From: Polycladomyces zharkentensis
Lineage (GTDB): Bacteria; Bacillota; Bacilli; Thermoactinomycetales; JIR-001
Length of the DNA stretch: 64,000 nt
Assembly: GCF_016938855.1 (NCBI RefSeq)
Contig: NZ_JAFHAP010000004.1
Location: forward strand, 124,001-188,000
Direction: 5' to 3'
The position numbers were made by a program, and so were the translations under genes. Below the pieces are notes generated by a model. That model saw only the letters and a program-made list of their open reading frames with translations. It ran no database searches and was not told the DNA's origin. Below, piece after piece: positions 37,404 through 45,445 of this stretch. The stretch's first letter is position 1; every line of letters starts with the position of its first letter.

Positions 37404-37605
37404 GCACTCCTTTTGGTCACCATGGGCTTCTCTCTTCACCCGGCATGGCAACCCCCATCCATGATGGCTTTGTCCAAGCTTGGGTGATTTTCGTTTCACG
37501 TTTTACCTGCATAATTGTTTTAAGTGTTTTCGCACTACTCAACCTGATTTCACCAAAACCCTTTGGACTTGCGAGAGGGCTGAAGCCCTCCCTCGTCCGG
37601 CGCTC
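37404..37605 (-). repeat. R-family dispersed repeat, copy 2
   Basis: Core 37404-37500 with CACTCCTTTTGGTCACCATGG, TTCACCCGGCATGGCAACCC and CTTTGTCCAAGCTTGGGTGA. The right part continues with GGACTTGCGAGAGGGCTGAAG (near 37565) and is shared with copy 4 (56848). Fills a 573 bp gap between divergent genes. Confidence 0.8.
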
Positions 37606-37723
37606 GCTGTCATCCCGACCCTGAAGGGCCGGGTATTGCCACTCACTCATTATCAATAAGGGTTCTAAAAAAAGCTTCCCTTTTAGTAGTATACTAGTGT
37701 GGAAGGAAGGGGAAGATCGAACC

Positions 37724-38068
37724 ATGAAGCGGCAAAAAACCGTCACCTACCACCCCGATCTGATAGAGCGGGTGGAAAAACTGGCCGATCAAACGGAGCG
37801 CCTCAACAGCCGGCTGGACCGGATCACCTTGTGGATGGAACAATCCCGCCTGCAGGATCTGCTGTTAAACTACACCCAGCCGCAACGCGTGTTTTGGCTC
37901 AATCTGCTGGCCGGACTGAGCAGGGGACTCGGTCTCACACTGGGGACGGCGATCGTGATCAGTTTACTCAGCATTCTGCTGTCAGAACTCTCTCATATTC
38001 CCTATATCAGCGACACCATCCAGCAATTGAAAAAGATCGTGGACCATTCTTCCCCGCACACCCGTTGA
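37724..38068 (+). CDS. DUF5665-family membrane protein
   Basis: 114 residues starting MKRQKTVTYHPDL after GGAAGGGGAAGATCGAACC. Coiled-coil N-terminus, then the conserved block NYTQPQRVFWLNLLAGLSRG and a helix LGTAIVISLLSILL. Unknown function, common in Firmicutes. Followed by ylaI. Confidence 0.78.
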   Translation: MKRQKTVTYHPDLIERVEKLADQTERLNSRLDRITLWMEQSRLQDLLLNYTQPQRVFWLNLLAGLSRGLGLTLGTAIVISLLSILLSELSHIPYISDTIQQLKKIVDHSSPHTR

Positions 38069-38099
38069 CGGGAGAGGAAAGGAAAAGGAGACAAGGATC

Positions 38100-38273
38100 A
38101 TGAAAGTGATTTGTATTTTATGTGAACAGCCGTTTGTACCGACCAAGCTGCAAGAGAAAAAGATCCGCAAACACCCGCACAAAATCATCATCTGTTCGGA
38201 CTGCTACGAACGGGTGGGGAAAAAAGCCCTTGAACGCCGGGAAAAATCGGGGGCTTCCCCGACTACTGATTGA
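38100..38273 (+). CDS. ylaI: YlaI-like small zinc-finger-type protein (DUF2197)
   Basis: 57 residues: CILCEQPF near the start and CSDCYERV near residue 32, a paired C-x-x-C treble-clef-like zinc site, then a basic tail. Start follows AAGGAGACAAGGATC. Matches B. subtilis YlaI in size and cysteine layout; other yla-type genes (YlaH-like 38957, YlaJ-like 35340) are nearby. Confidence 0.78.
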   Translation: MKVICILCEQPFVPTKLQEKKIRKHPHKIIICSDCYERVGKKALERREKSGASPTTD

Positions 38274-38535
38274 ATTTGGGTTCTGACTCGATAAACGACA
38301 GCAATTGCTCCACCGCTTCCCGTTCAAAGCGTTGTTCGCTCGTCTGCCCGTCCTTTTCAAACCGGACAAGGTAATGATCCCCTTCCAAGGTGACGCCCGT
38401 CACCTCCACGCCATGGTCTTCCCGCAACATCTGTGCAAAAAACTCCACCGTGTCCTTGGCGGAACGATCCGCCGGACGAGCGTCCCACACCACCTTGATC
38501 TGCAACCAATTGAACAAGGCATCCATCAACTGCAT
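38263..38535 (-). CDS. Hypothetical protein, about 90 residues
   Basis: Soluble alpha/beta pattern: LMDALFNWLQIKVVWDARP, HGVEVTGVTLEGDHYLV, and a helical C-terminus. ATG 38535 follows GGAGAACAG; an ATG at 38526 would overlap the upstream stop as TGATG. Last gene of a unit with the two preceding minus-strand genes; the end overlaps the ylaI end by 11 nt on the other strand. No family recognised. Confidence 0.65.
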   Translation of the reverse strand: MQLMDALFNWLQIKVVWDARPADRSAKDTVEFFAQMLREDHGVEVTGVTLEGDHYLVRFEKDGQTSEQRFEREAVEQLLSFIESEPKFNQ

Positions 38536-38957
38536 CTGTTCTCCGTCACCCTCTTTCCTTCCGGTTCCACCAACAATCCCGTTCGAAACCCCCGACTCCA
38601 CCATTGAACCAATGTTGCCCCCAATGCATGTCCGTCGAAATGACGGGCAAGCGCCAGCGCGGCATCCCCTCCCAACAGCGATTCTGCCCACCGGCACGCA
38701 CAACCGGACGGGGACCAAGGATTTCCGTTCAGTACGATCGGACCGTCCGCTTCCAGCCGTTGTGGCAACCGTCCGCATGTATCTTGCTCCTGTTGAACCA
38801 TACGGGTGATTTTCATCGGCAAAATCAGGCGCGGGTGTGCCGCGCGGGCGATCCTGATCAACTGCTCCGCCGCCGTTTGATCCAATCGGATACGTTCTTC
38901 TCCCAATGTCAACGGTGTGAGTCGTGTGACCGGCACCAGCCAATAGCGTGCAGTCAT
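38526..38957 (-). CDS. Hypothetical protein, about 143 residues
   Basis: Starts MTARYWLVPVTRLTPLTLG after GGGAGAATCACTG, 1 nt overlap region with the YlaH-like gene end. Mixed hydrophilic sequence with FDGHALGATLVQWW near the end. The longer upstream frame overlaps the YlaH-like gene and is rejected. Function unknown. Confidence 0.65.
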   Translation of the reverse strand: MTARYWLVPVTRLTPLTLGEERIRLDQTAAEQLIRIARAAHPRLILPMKITRMVQQEQDTCGRLPQRLEADGPIVLNGNPWSPSGCACRWAESLLGGDAALALARHFDGHALGATLVQWWSRGFRTGLLVEPEGKRVTENRCS

Positions 38958-39253
38958 CAGTGATTCTCCCGGTGATGACGTTCGGAATTTTGTTTGGCCG
39001 TCATCGCCATGCGGATCCGTGCCACGATCATCAGGACTACGGTGCCGATCAGAATGGGGATGATCGGAAACCCGAGGAGATGAAAAACCAACAACAGAAA
39101 ACATCCCGCCACCAGTGCCAGATAAACGATCAACTGTTTCAGCAGCGGGAGGGGTCTGGCGAATACGACTTTGTACACGATCGCCGTCAGAACGAGAATC
39201 ACTCCGTACGCGCCCCAAAACGATTGATGCAACCACGCGTTGATCGCCGCCAT
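38957..39253 (-). CDS. ylaH: YlaH-like membrane protein
   Basis: 98 residues, three helices. The conserved stretch FWGAYGVILVLTAIVYKVVF, then LPLLKQLIVYLALVAG, fits the YlaH-like family. Start at 39253 follows AAGGGGGACCATC. Directly follows nfo, whose end it overlaps in the alternative upstream frame. Confidence 0.75.
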   Translation of the reverse strand: MAAINAWLHQSFWGAYGVILVLTAIVYKVVFARPLPLLKQLIVYLALVAGCFLLLVFHLLGFPIIPILIGTVVLMIVARIRMAMTAKQNSERHHRENH

Positions 39254-39267
39254 GATGGTCCCCCTTC

Positions 39268-40113
39268 TCAAGCCCCGATGGCCTGTTCCTTCAGCTCGTG
39301 CAAGTAACGGATTTCATCCGCATATTCCGCTTCGTCTTCCACCGGCGTCTCCAAGATGATCGGCAATCCTTCAAACCGGTCGCAATGCAGAAACAGGGCC
39401 AATGCGGCGGAACCGATTTCACCCTTTCCGATTTTTTCGTGCCGATCCTTCCGGCTGTTGAACGGTGCCTTGCTGTCGTTGAAATGAATGGCCACCAGAT
39501 GATCCAGATAGCCGGTTTGTTCCATCGTTTCCACCAACTGATCAAACGTCTCTTCCGACCAGACACCCGCTGCAAACGCATGACACGTGTCGAAGCAGAA
39601 GCCGATTTTCTCCGGATGATCGGTCGCCTCCCGAATGGTCACCAAATCCTCGATGGTCAGACCCAATTCCGATCCCTGACCGGCGGTGTTTTCCAACAAC
39701 AGTTTCACCGGTCCGTCATACTCGGACAAAATGAGGTTCAGCGTTTCGATCATCCGCTTCGTGCCATATTCCACGCCTTCGCCCACATGCTTGCCGCAGT
39801 GGACGACCGCCCCGATGGCCCCGTACGCTTCGGCAATCCGCAAATCCTCGCGAATGGAGCGGATTGTCACCTCGTGCAAATCCGCTTTGGGTGTGGACAA
39901 ATTGGTGATGTACGGCGTGTGCGCCACCAATGTGATGTCGGCTTCACGGCAAAATCGGACACCCGCTTCGGCATCTTTGACGTCCACTTTTTTGGGACGA
40001 AGTCCGCGCGGATTTTTCGTAAACACCTGAAAAGCAGTCGCACCCAGCTCTTTCGCCCGTTGCGACGCTTTCAAAAATCCTTTGGCCACACTGATGTGAC
40101 AACCGATTTTCAT
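39268..40113 (-). CDS. nfo: Endonuclease IV (AP endonuclease)
   Basis: 281-residue TIM-barrel nuclease that cuts abasic sites, needing three zinc ions. Starts KIGCHISVAKGF; metal-binding blocks HCGKHVGEG, LLENTAGQG, FCFDTCHAFAAG, AIHFNDSKAP and ILETPVEDE are all intact. A HhH-GPD glycosylase gene nearby (41337) suggests a base-excision repair cluster. Confidence 0.95.
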   Translation of the reverse strand: MKIGCHISVAKGFLKASQRAKELGATAFQVFTKNPRGLRPKKVDVKDAEAGVRFCREADITLVAHTPYITNLSTPKADLHEVTIRSIREDLRIAEAYGAIGAVVHCGKHVGEGVEYGTKRMIETLNLILSEYDGPVKLLLENTAGQGSELGLTIEDLVTIREATDHPEKIGFCFDTCHAFAAGVWSEETFDQLVETMEQTGYLDHLVAIHFNDSKAPFNSRKDRHEKIGKGEIGSAALALFLHCDRFEGLPIILETPVEDEAEYADEIRYLHELKEQAIGA

Positions 40114-40132
40114 CTCATTCGCCTCCCGAAAC

Positions 40133-40164
40133 CAAAAAAGCGCCTGCTAACCATTGCGGGCGCC
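40133..40164 (-). terminator. Intrinsic terminator of the GDPD gene
   Basis: Minus strand GGCGCCCGC / GCAGGCGC stem followed by TTTTTT, directly upstream of nfo. Confidence 0.85.
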
Positions 40165-40203
40165 ATGAACCTCTTTCATCATACCATTTTTGCAATTCCA
40201 CCT

Positions 40204-40932
40204 TCAACTTTTCATGGGCCGGCCATCCAGTACTTGACGACATCGTTCAGGGTAATTGGTGATAATGCCGTCCACACCCCATGCAATGAATTGTTGCATC
40301 ATTTCGGGATCATCCACCGTGTATGGCCGTACGGCAATTCCCGCCGATTGGCACCCTTTTACCACCGTTTCATCGATCGCACGCCAATCCGGATGGATCG
40401 CATGCACTCCCAGATATCGGGCATAGACCCACGGCTCGAACAAGCCCGATTCATACAATGCCGCCAAGGAAAGCTCCGGTCTCATCCCGCGCAACATGCG
40501 CAAACTGTTATGATTGAACGACGACAGAATGACGCGTTCGGCCATGCGGAACCGATCGATACACGCCAACACCGCGGTTTCCAACCCCGGATACCGAACC
40601 CAACCGTTTTTCAACTCGATGTTGATGATCATGTCCGTGTTGGATAACAAGTCCAACACGTCTTCCAACAGCGGGATTCGTTCCGATGAGAAACGGGGGT
40701 TCCACCATGATCCCGCATCCAATCGCCGCAATGTTTCCCATTCATGGTCTTTCACCCAGCCCGAGCCGTTCGTGGTGCGATCCAACGTCTCGTCATGGAT
40801 CACCACGACCCGGCCGTCCCTGGTGAGTTGTACGTCCAGCTCCACCCCGCCCGCACCCGCTTTGACCGCCAGTTCAAACGCGGCCATGGTATTCTCCGGC
40901 GCCGCCGCGGAGCTTCCGCGATGGGCAAACAC
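40204..40932 (-). CDS. Glycerophosphodiester phosphodiesterase
   Basis: 242 residues, GDPD TIM barrel: FAHRGSSAAAPENT at the N-terminus, VELDVQLTRDG and VVIHDETLDRTTNGSG. Hydrolyses glycerophosphodiesters to glycerol 3-phosphate. Start is unclear: the GTG at 40932 has its GGAGG 20 nt away, whereas an in-frame ATC at 40944 sits 8 nt after AAAGGAGG and would give a more typical N-terminus (EPLVFAHRG). Confidence 0.92.
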   Translation of the reverse strand: MFAHRGSSAAAPENTMAAFELAVKAGAGGVELDVQLTRDGRVVVIHDETLDRTTNGSGWVKDHEWETLRRLDAGSWWNPRFSSERIPLLEDVLDLLSNTDMIINIELKNGWVRYPGLETAVLACIDRFRMAERVILSSFNHNSLRMLRGMRPELSLAALYESGLFEPWVYARYLGVHAIHPDWRAIDETVVKGCQSAGIAVRPYTVDDPEMMQQFIAWGVDGIITNYPERCRQVLDGRPMKS

Positions 40933-40982
40933 GAGGGGTTCGATATGCGATTCCTCCTTTGATTCGGATGATCCACATGGTT

Positions 40983-41294
40983 CTATAAGCGAATGTGCAT
41001 CAGATAGATCTGGCCATCGCTTTGCACCGTAAACGAATCCCTTGAAGGATCGTAGTCGATTTTCACCCGCGGATCAAAATAAGCTTCGCTGTCTTGATCA
41101 TACACCAATGTGAACCCGTCAAAAGGAATGTGCACATCCTCCGGTCCGGGATGGTCCCAATTGAACTCATACAATACAGTCGCTCCGCAACCGCAACCCT
41201 CGTCCGTCGCCGAAAGCCGCAACACGGCGGACGACTCTTGCGGTTTTTTGCTTTGGATTGCCTGTACCGCTTCTTTGCTGATCAACACCTGCAT
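40983..41294 (-). CDS. HesB-like iron-sulfur biosynthesis domain protein (YqkB type)
   Basis: 103 residues; LISKEAVQAIQSKK then LSATDEGCGCGATVLYEF, a short C-G-C motif in the first half and none at the C-terminus. This layout matches the YqkB-like branch rather than IscA/SufA carriers. Start follows GGGAGAACCATC. Confidence 0.75.
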   Translation of the reverse strand: MQVLISKEAVQAIQSKKPQESSAVLRLSATDEGCGCGATVLYEFNWDHPGPEDVHIPFDGFTLVYDQDSEAYFDPRVKIDYDPSRDSFTVQSDGQIYLMHIRL

Positions 41295-41336
41295 GATGGT
41301 TCTCCCACTCCCTGCTCCATATTGCCCATGGAGGTA

Positions 41337-42023
41337 TTACGCACTGCGGGATTGATGTTGTGCACAATTCCCGCGGATGGGACAGGTTGTGCAACCGGGG
41401 ACGTTCTTTTTGCAGTGTTCCTTGCCCAATTCCACCAACAAGGCGTGGAACAACTGCAACGCCGGCACATCGGTGAGTGACTCCAGAACCTCCGCCCGAA
41501 CGGTTTCATAAGTGGGCGGCGGACCGCCAAACCAGCGGGCGGCGATGCGCCGGGTGTACGCGTCACCGATGAACGTTTTTTTCTCCAGCATGTACAGCAG
41601 CAACATATCCGCCGTCTCCGAACCGATTCCCCGAATCCCCAGCAACTGCACCCGCAGGATGGAAGCGGATTGTTTCTTGGCCCTCTCCCATCCTCCAACG
41701 GTGTTCAGCCACGTGTACAGTCCTCGTAACGCGGCCGATTTGGCACGGTAAAATCCCGCCGGACGAATCGCCTCCCACAATGTGTCGTCGGATGCCTGGA
41801 GTAAAGCTGAAGGTGTGGTCATGCCCCGTGAACACAGCCCATCGATCGCGAGACACGCATTATGCCACGAGGTGTTTTGCACCAACACGCACCCGGCACT
41901 TTTGAAAAAGGGATCGGTCACTTCCCACCATCCATCCACGGTCAGATTCGGTCTCCACTTGCGCAATGCTTCAAAAAGCATAACCCAGTCCCGCTTCAGC
42001 TTCTCTCCCTCCTTCGTCGTCAA
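41337..42023 (-). CDS. Endonuclease III-like HhH-GPD DNA glycosylase
   Basis: Up to 228 residues. Helix-hairpin-helix LLGIRGIGSETADMLL, catalytic-type Asp in FIGDAYTRRI, and a C-terminal 4Fe-4S site C-x6-C-x2-C-x5-C (HCKKNVPGCTTCPIRGNC). The Lys of bifunctional Nth (GxGxKTA) is Ser here (GIGSETAD), so it is predicted to be a monofunctional glycosylase without lyase activity. TTG start overlaps the FAH stop; a CTG 24 nt inside follows GGAGGGAGAGAAG and is an alternative. Confidence 0.85.
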   Translation of the reverse strand: MTTKEGEKLKRDWVMLFEALRKWRPNLTVDGWWEVTDPFFKSAGCVLVQNTSWHNACLAIDGLCSRGMTTPSALLQASDDTLWEAIRPAGFYRAKSAALRGLYTWLNTVGGWERAKKQSASILRVQLLGIRGIGSETADMLLLYMLEKKTFIGDAYTRRIAARWFGGPPPTYETVRAEVLESLTDVPALQLFHALLVELGKEHCKKNVPGCTTCPIRGNCAQHQSRSA

Positions 42024-42796
42024 AGCGCCATGTGCTCCAACGGTCCCAATACACGGTTGGCGAGCACACCGATCCCTTCCACTTCCACCTCCACTTGATC
42101 CCCCGGTGAAAGCGGACCGACACCGCTCGGCGTCCCGGTCAGAATCACGTCACCGGGTTCCAGCGGAAAAACCGACGAAATGTGTGCGATTAACTCCGGG
42201 ACGGAATGGATCAGATCGGACGTTCTCCCCTTTTGCCGGACATCACCGTTGACGCGGCAGACCACTTCCAGATCGGACGGGTCCAGTTCCGTCTCGATGA
42301 CCGGGCCGAGCGGTTTGAATGAGTCGAATGACTTGGCGCGAGTAAATTGTCCGTCCTTCTTCTGCAGGACCCGATTGGAAACATCGTTGGCACAAGTATA
42401 CCCCAATATATAATTCGTCGCACGTTCTGCAGGGATGTTCTTGCCTCTTTTTCCGATCACCACGGCGAGTTCCGCCTCATGGTCGATTCGGTCATCCACA
42501 TTGGGCAACACAATCGACGCCTCCGGTCCGATCACCGCGGTGGGGGAGATCATGAACATCATCGGCTCATCCGGAAGAGGCTTGCCGGTCTCCTCCGCGT
42601 GTGCGGCATAGTTGAGACCGATACCGATCAGTTTGTTGGGAATGAGCGGCGCTAACAATTGGACATCCTCTACCGCAACCGGCTCACCCGTTTCCTTCCA
42701 TGTTTCATACAGAGAGCCTGTGATCGGGTGAATCGCATTCCCGCGCACGATGCCGTGCCGGATCTGTTTTTGGTAAAGGTATCGGACGAGTTTCAT
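42020..42796 (-). CDS. Fumarylacetoacetate hydrolase family protein
   Basis: 258 residues. FAH fold: IGIGLNYAAHAEETG, metal ligands in DHEAELAVVIGKRG, and GDVILTGTPSGVGPLSPGD. Such enzymes hydrolyse or decarboxylate 2-oxo acids (acylpyruvase or oxaloacetate decarboxylase-like); the substrate is not given by context. Start at 42796 follows GGGGGAAACGTC. Confidence 0.9.
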   Translation of the reverse strand: MKLVRYLYQKQIRHGIVRGNAIHPITGSLYETWKETGEPVAVEDVQLLAPLIPNKLIGIGLNYAAHAEETGKPLPDEPMMFMISPTAVIGPEASIVLPNVDDRIDHEAELAVVIGKRGKNIPAERATNYILGYTCANDVSNRVLQKKDGQFTRAKSFDSFKPLGPVIETELDPSDLEVVCRVNGDVRQKGRTSDLIHSVPELIAHISSVFPLEPGDVILTGTPSGVGPLSPGDQVEVEVEGIGVLANRVLGPLEHMAL

Positions 42797-42901
42797 GACG
42801 TTTCCCCCTTTTTTGGACATAGAAAAAAGTGCATCCCCACAGGAGATACACGGATATTCTTCGACAAAGGCCTGAAATGTTCCTTTTCAGCTGACGTTCC
42901 T

Positions 42902-43132
42902 TCACAAAGCCTCCAACATCATCATTTCACGACGAAGTTCACGCAAGCGCGCCTTGCATTGATCGATCCGGTGGGGATCGTTTTCAACCATTGCCTCGTG
43001 CAACAGGGCCAGTTCGTAATCCAACTCCATTCTCAGGACCGGTATACGCTTCTCGGGTTCCCGGCATTTGAACGCTCGGATCACTTCTTCCACGGTTACG
43101 CTGCACCCCTTCTCTCGCTTGTGTCTTCCCAT
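42902..43132 (-). CDS. Hypothetical small helical protein
   Basis: About 76 residues, MGRHKREKGCSVTVEEVI, then a charged helical region (VLRMELDYELALLHEAM; CKARLRELRREMMMLEAL), probably coiled coil. ATG 43132 follows GGGGTGGGATCTC. Unknown function. Confidence 0.6.
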   Translation of the reverse strand: MGRHKREKGCSVTVEEVIRAFKCREPEKRIPVLRMELDYELALLHEAMVENDPHRIDQCKARLRELRREMMMLEAL

Positions 43133-43454
43133 GAGATCCCACCCCGTTTTTGATGAAGGAAACGCCATCGGTGCCTCATTATGTTGGGACGGAAGGGAAT
43201 CTGGCTACAGGATGCCCTTCCAATCTAGGAAATAAACCTATCGGTCCGATCCGGTTTCGATTTCACCCATCCAACTTGTTACCTACAACGTACGCAGGTT
43301 CTCCAAATTCGGTCACGGTTCTCCACTGATATGATTCATTTTTTATAATTTTCACTCAATATACGCAGGCCGTTTTGTGCTATCAACATTGTGTTATGAT
43401 GGAGAATAAGCTTGACTTTCTATGAATGAATCCACGGATGGTGAATGAACATTG
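43133..43454. other. Intergenic region upstream of UPF0637 gene
   Basis: No gene. AT-richer on the right, where TATGATGG (about 43395) could be part of the promoter of the plus-strand gene. Nothing else recognised. Confidence 0.4.
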
Positions 43455-44087
43455 ATGTTTCCCGGATTTACCGATCACGATTTTGACGTGTTTGCCATAC
43501 CCGGGCTGGAGCCGAGAATGGAGGCATTGAGAGCGCAAATCCGGCCCAAATTGGCGGCGATCGGAGAAGCGGTGGCCCCGTTGTTGGAGCAAATGATCGG
43601 CGAACCCTGTTACGTGCATGTGGCGAAGCACGCCCGCCGCACCGTCAACCCGCCGGATGAAACATGGGTGGCCTGGTCAACCAGCAAACGCGGTTACAAA
43701 GCGTATCCCCATTTCCAAGTCGGTCTGAGGCAATCGCAAGCGTTCATCATGTTTGCCTTGATTGAGGAATGCAAAAGCAAAAGCGCGTTTGCACGCAGCC
43801 TTCTGGAGCAACTGGATGAGGTGTGGCCGACGGTACCGGACGGATTTGTCATATCGGAAGACCATACGCGCCCGGAAACCACAGCGAAGCGTGATTTGGG
43901 GCGGGATGGAATACGCCGTGTATTGGAGCGGTTGGAAAAGGTGAAAAAAGCGGAGTTTCTGTGCGGTGTCCTGCTGGACCGTCACGATCCGGTCGTTCAG
44001 GACGGCCAAGCGTTTCTCCGTTCGGTGCAAACGACGTTTCAACAGCTTATGCCGCTGTACCGTTTGGCGGAAACGGCCGGGCACTGA
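43455..44087 (+). CDS. UPF0637/DUF1054 family protein (YktB-like)
   Basis: About 210 residues, MFPGFTDHDFDVFAIPGLE ... KHARRTVNPPDETWVAWS and GYKAYPHFQVGL, the typical blocks of this Firmicutes family of unknown function. A TTG 3 nt upstream is the alternative start. Confidence 0.85.
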   Translation: MFPGFTDHDFDVFAIPGLEPRMEALRAQIRPKLAAIGEAVAPLLEQMIGEPCYVHVAKHARRTVNPPDETWVAWSTSKRGYKAYPHFQVGLRQSQAFIMFALIEECKSKSAFARSLLEQLDEVWPTVPDGFVISEDHTRPETTAKRDLGRDGIRRVLERLEKVKKAEFLCGVLLDRHDPVVQDGQAFLRSVQTTFQQLMPLYRLAETAGH

Positions 44088-44580
44088 ATGGAGATGCCGG
44101 GTTGTCAAACGCCTCAAAACAAAAAATCCTGGTTGCAGTCCAAATTCGCGGGTTCCGATTTCCCGTCTGAAATGGAACCCGCTTCATGAAAAGAGGGTGG
44201 CCTGAATTCCGTGAGCGATGTTGCGTCACAGCAGCAAACGGGAATGGCTCACCCTGCTTTTGCGCCCACACTTTCCCAATCCCCCCGATTCGTGGAACAG
44301 GACAAAAAACATCCACCTGACAGCGGTGGATCATCCGTTGCTGATTCATTGACTTTCTCCGATCTCAGGAAACCGCTTGCTCCACACGACTCACCCGCTG
44401 GCTCCCCGCTTATACCTGGCGTGGCAGCCTGCAAATGAACGATTTTTTCCTACAGACCGTTGATTTTGTATTATAACAGTAATATAATATATCTGAACAT
44501 TATATAACAGGCCCTGTTTTCAAAAATAAAAAACCGCTCCGTTCGCGGAGCGGAAAATCCAATCATCATCCCCCCGGATG
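44088..44580. repeat. Intergenic region with structured repeat-like hairpins
   Basis: No gene. Holds a hairpin GGGTTCCGATTT ... AAATGGAACCC (44152-44181) and a long imperfect inverted repeat from AGGGTGGCC (44193) to GGCTCACCCT (44259), whose interior resembles the M core. Further right is a segment GCTTATACCTGGCGTGGCAGCC (44409) resembling the R core, then an AT-rich stretch (44461-44510). Confidence 0.45.
44525..44556 (-). terminator. Intrinsic terminator of korAB
   Basis: Minus strand CCGCTCCG-CGAA-CGGAGCGG followed by TTTTTTATTTTTG, about 25 nt past the korB stop. Confidence 0.92.
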
Positions 44581-45444
44581 TCAACGGAACGACTGCAACA
44601 GGGCCTGTTGTTCCTCTTTCGGCAAACGCAGATCCAACTTGGCGGCGGCGACATCGCTGGCTCCCGACATCACTTCGTGGTATACCGGTCGCTTTTGTTT
44701 GTACAGGATGCCGGTCACCGTCCCTTTCGTTTCGGCCAACACGCGAAGGGCGTGATCGACGTCTTCCGGTTGATAATCCTCCAACTCATCCACGTTGACC
44801 AATTGTTCTTTGAACCATTCATACGTATTGACTTTGTTGAAGGTGACGCACGGGCTGAAACAGTTGACCAGCGCAAATCCTTTATGGCTGATTGCCTCTT
44901 TGAAAATATGGGTCATCTGTTTCACGTCGCCGGAAAACGCCTGGGCCACGAAGCTGGCACCGTTCACGATCGCCGTTTCCACTGCTTTGACCGGCTCTTC
45001 GGCGGCACCTTGCGGCGAGGTTTTGGAACGGAAACCCCGATCACTGGTCGGTGAAGTTTGACCGGTGGTCAACCCATAAATGTGGTTGTCCATCACGATG
45101 TAGGTAATGTCGATATTGCGGCGGACCGTGTGGACAAAATGACCCATGCCAATGCCGTAGCCATCCCCGTCTCCACCGGCGGCGATTACCGTCAGATCCT
45201 GGTTGGCCAGTTTCACACCGGTAGCCGTGGGCAAAGACCTTCCGTGCAAGCTGTGAAAACCGTAGCTGTTGAAGTATTGGGATATTTTCCCCGAACATCC
45301 GATTCCGGACACCAAGGCTACTTGTTCCGGCTCCAATCCCAACTCGGCTACAGCTTTCTGCAGAGCGGCCAAGACAGTGAAATCCCCGCAACCCGGACAC
45401 CACGTCGGCTTGTTTTTCGTTCGGAAGTCCTTCATGGTTGCCAT
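44581..45444 (-). CDS. korB: 2-oxoacid:ferredoxin oxidoreductase, beta subunit
   Basis: 287 residues; TPP-binding subunit. N-terminal cluster-ligand motif WCPGCGDF, another Cys in GIGCSGK, and the TPP motif GGDGDGYGIGMGH with DNHIYGLTTGQ. Oxidises 2-oxoglutarate (or a related oxoacid) to the acyl-CoA with ferredoxin. Starts 1 nt after the alpha stop region. Confidence 0.92.
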   Translation of the reverse strand: MATMKDFRTKNKPTWCPGCGDFTVLAALQKAVAELGLEPEQVALVSGIGCSGKISQYFNSYGFHSLHGRSLPTATGVKLANQDLTVIAAGGDGDGYGIGMGHFVHTVRRNIDITYIVMDNHIYGLTTGQTSPTSDRGFRSKTSPQGAAEEPVKAVETAIVNGASFVAQAFSGDVKQMTHIFKEAISHKGFALVNCFSPCVTFNKVNTYEWFKEQLVNVDELEDYQPEDVDHALRVLAETKGTVTGILYKQKRPVYHEVMSGASDVAAAKLDLRLPKEEQQALLQSFR

Positions 45445-45445
45445 C

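Noticed and set aside
37224-37500. Frames inside R repeats giving similar peptides (GQSHRGW ... RRMKREIHGGQ)
   Set aside because: Present in copies 2 and 3, but frames are broken in copies 1 and 4 and there is no ribosome binding site; similarity follows from DNA conservation.
44461-44510. AT-rich stretch that looks like a promoter
   Set aside because: No gene begins downstream of it on either strand; probably just AT-rich spacer.
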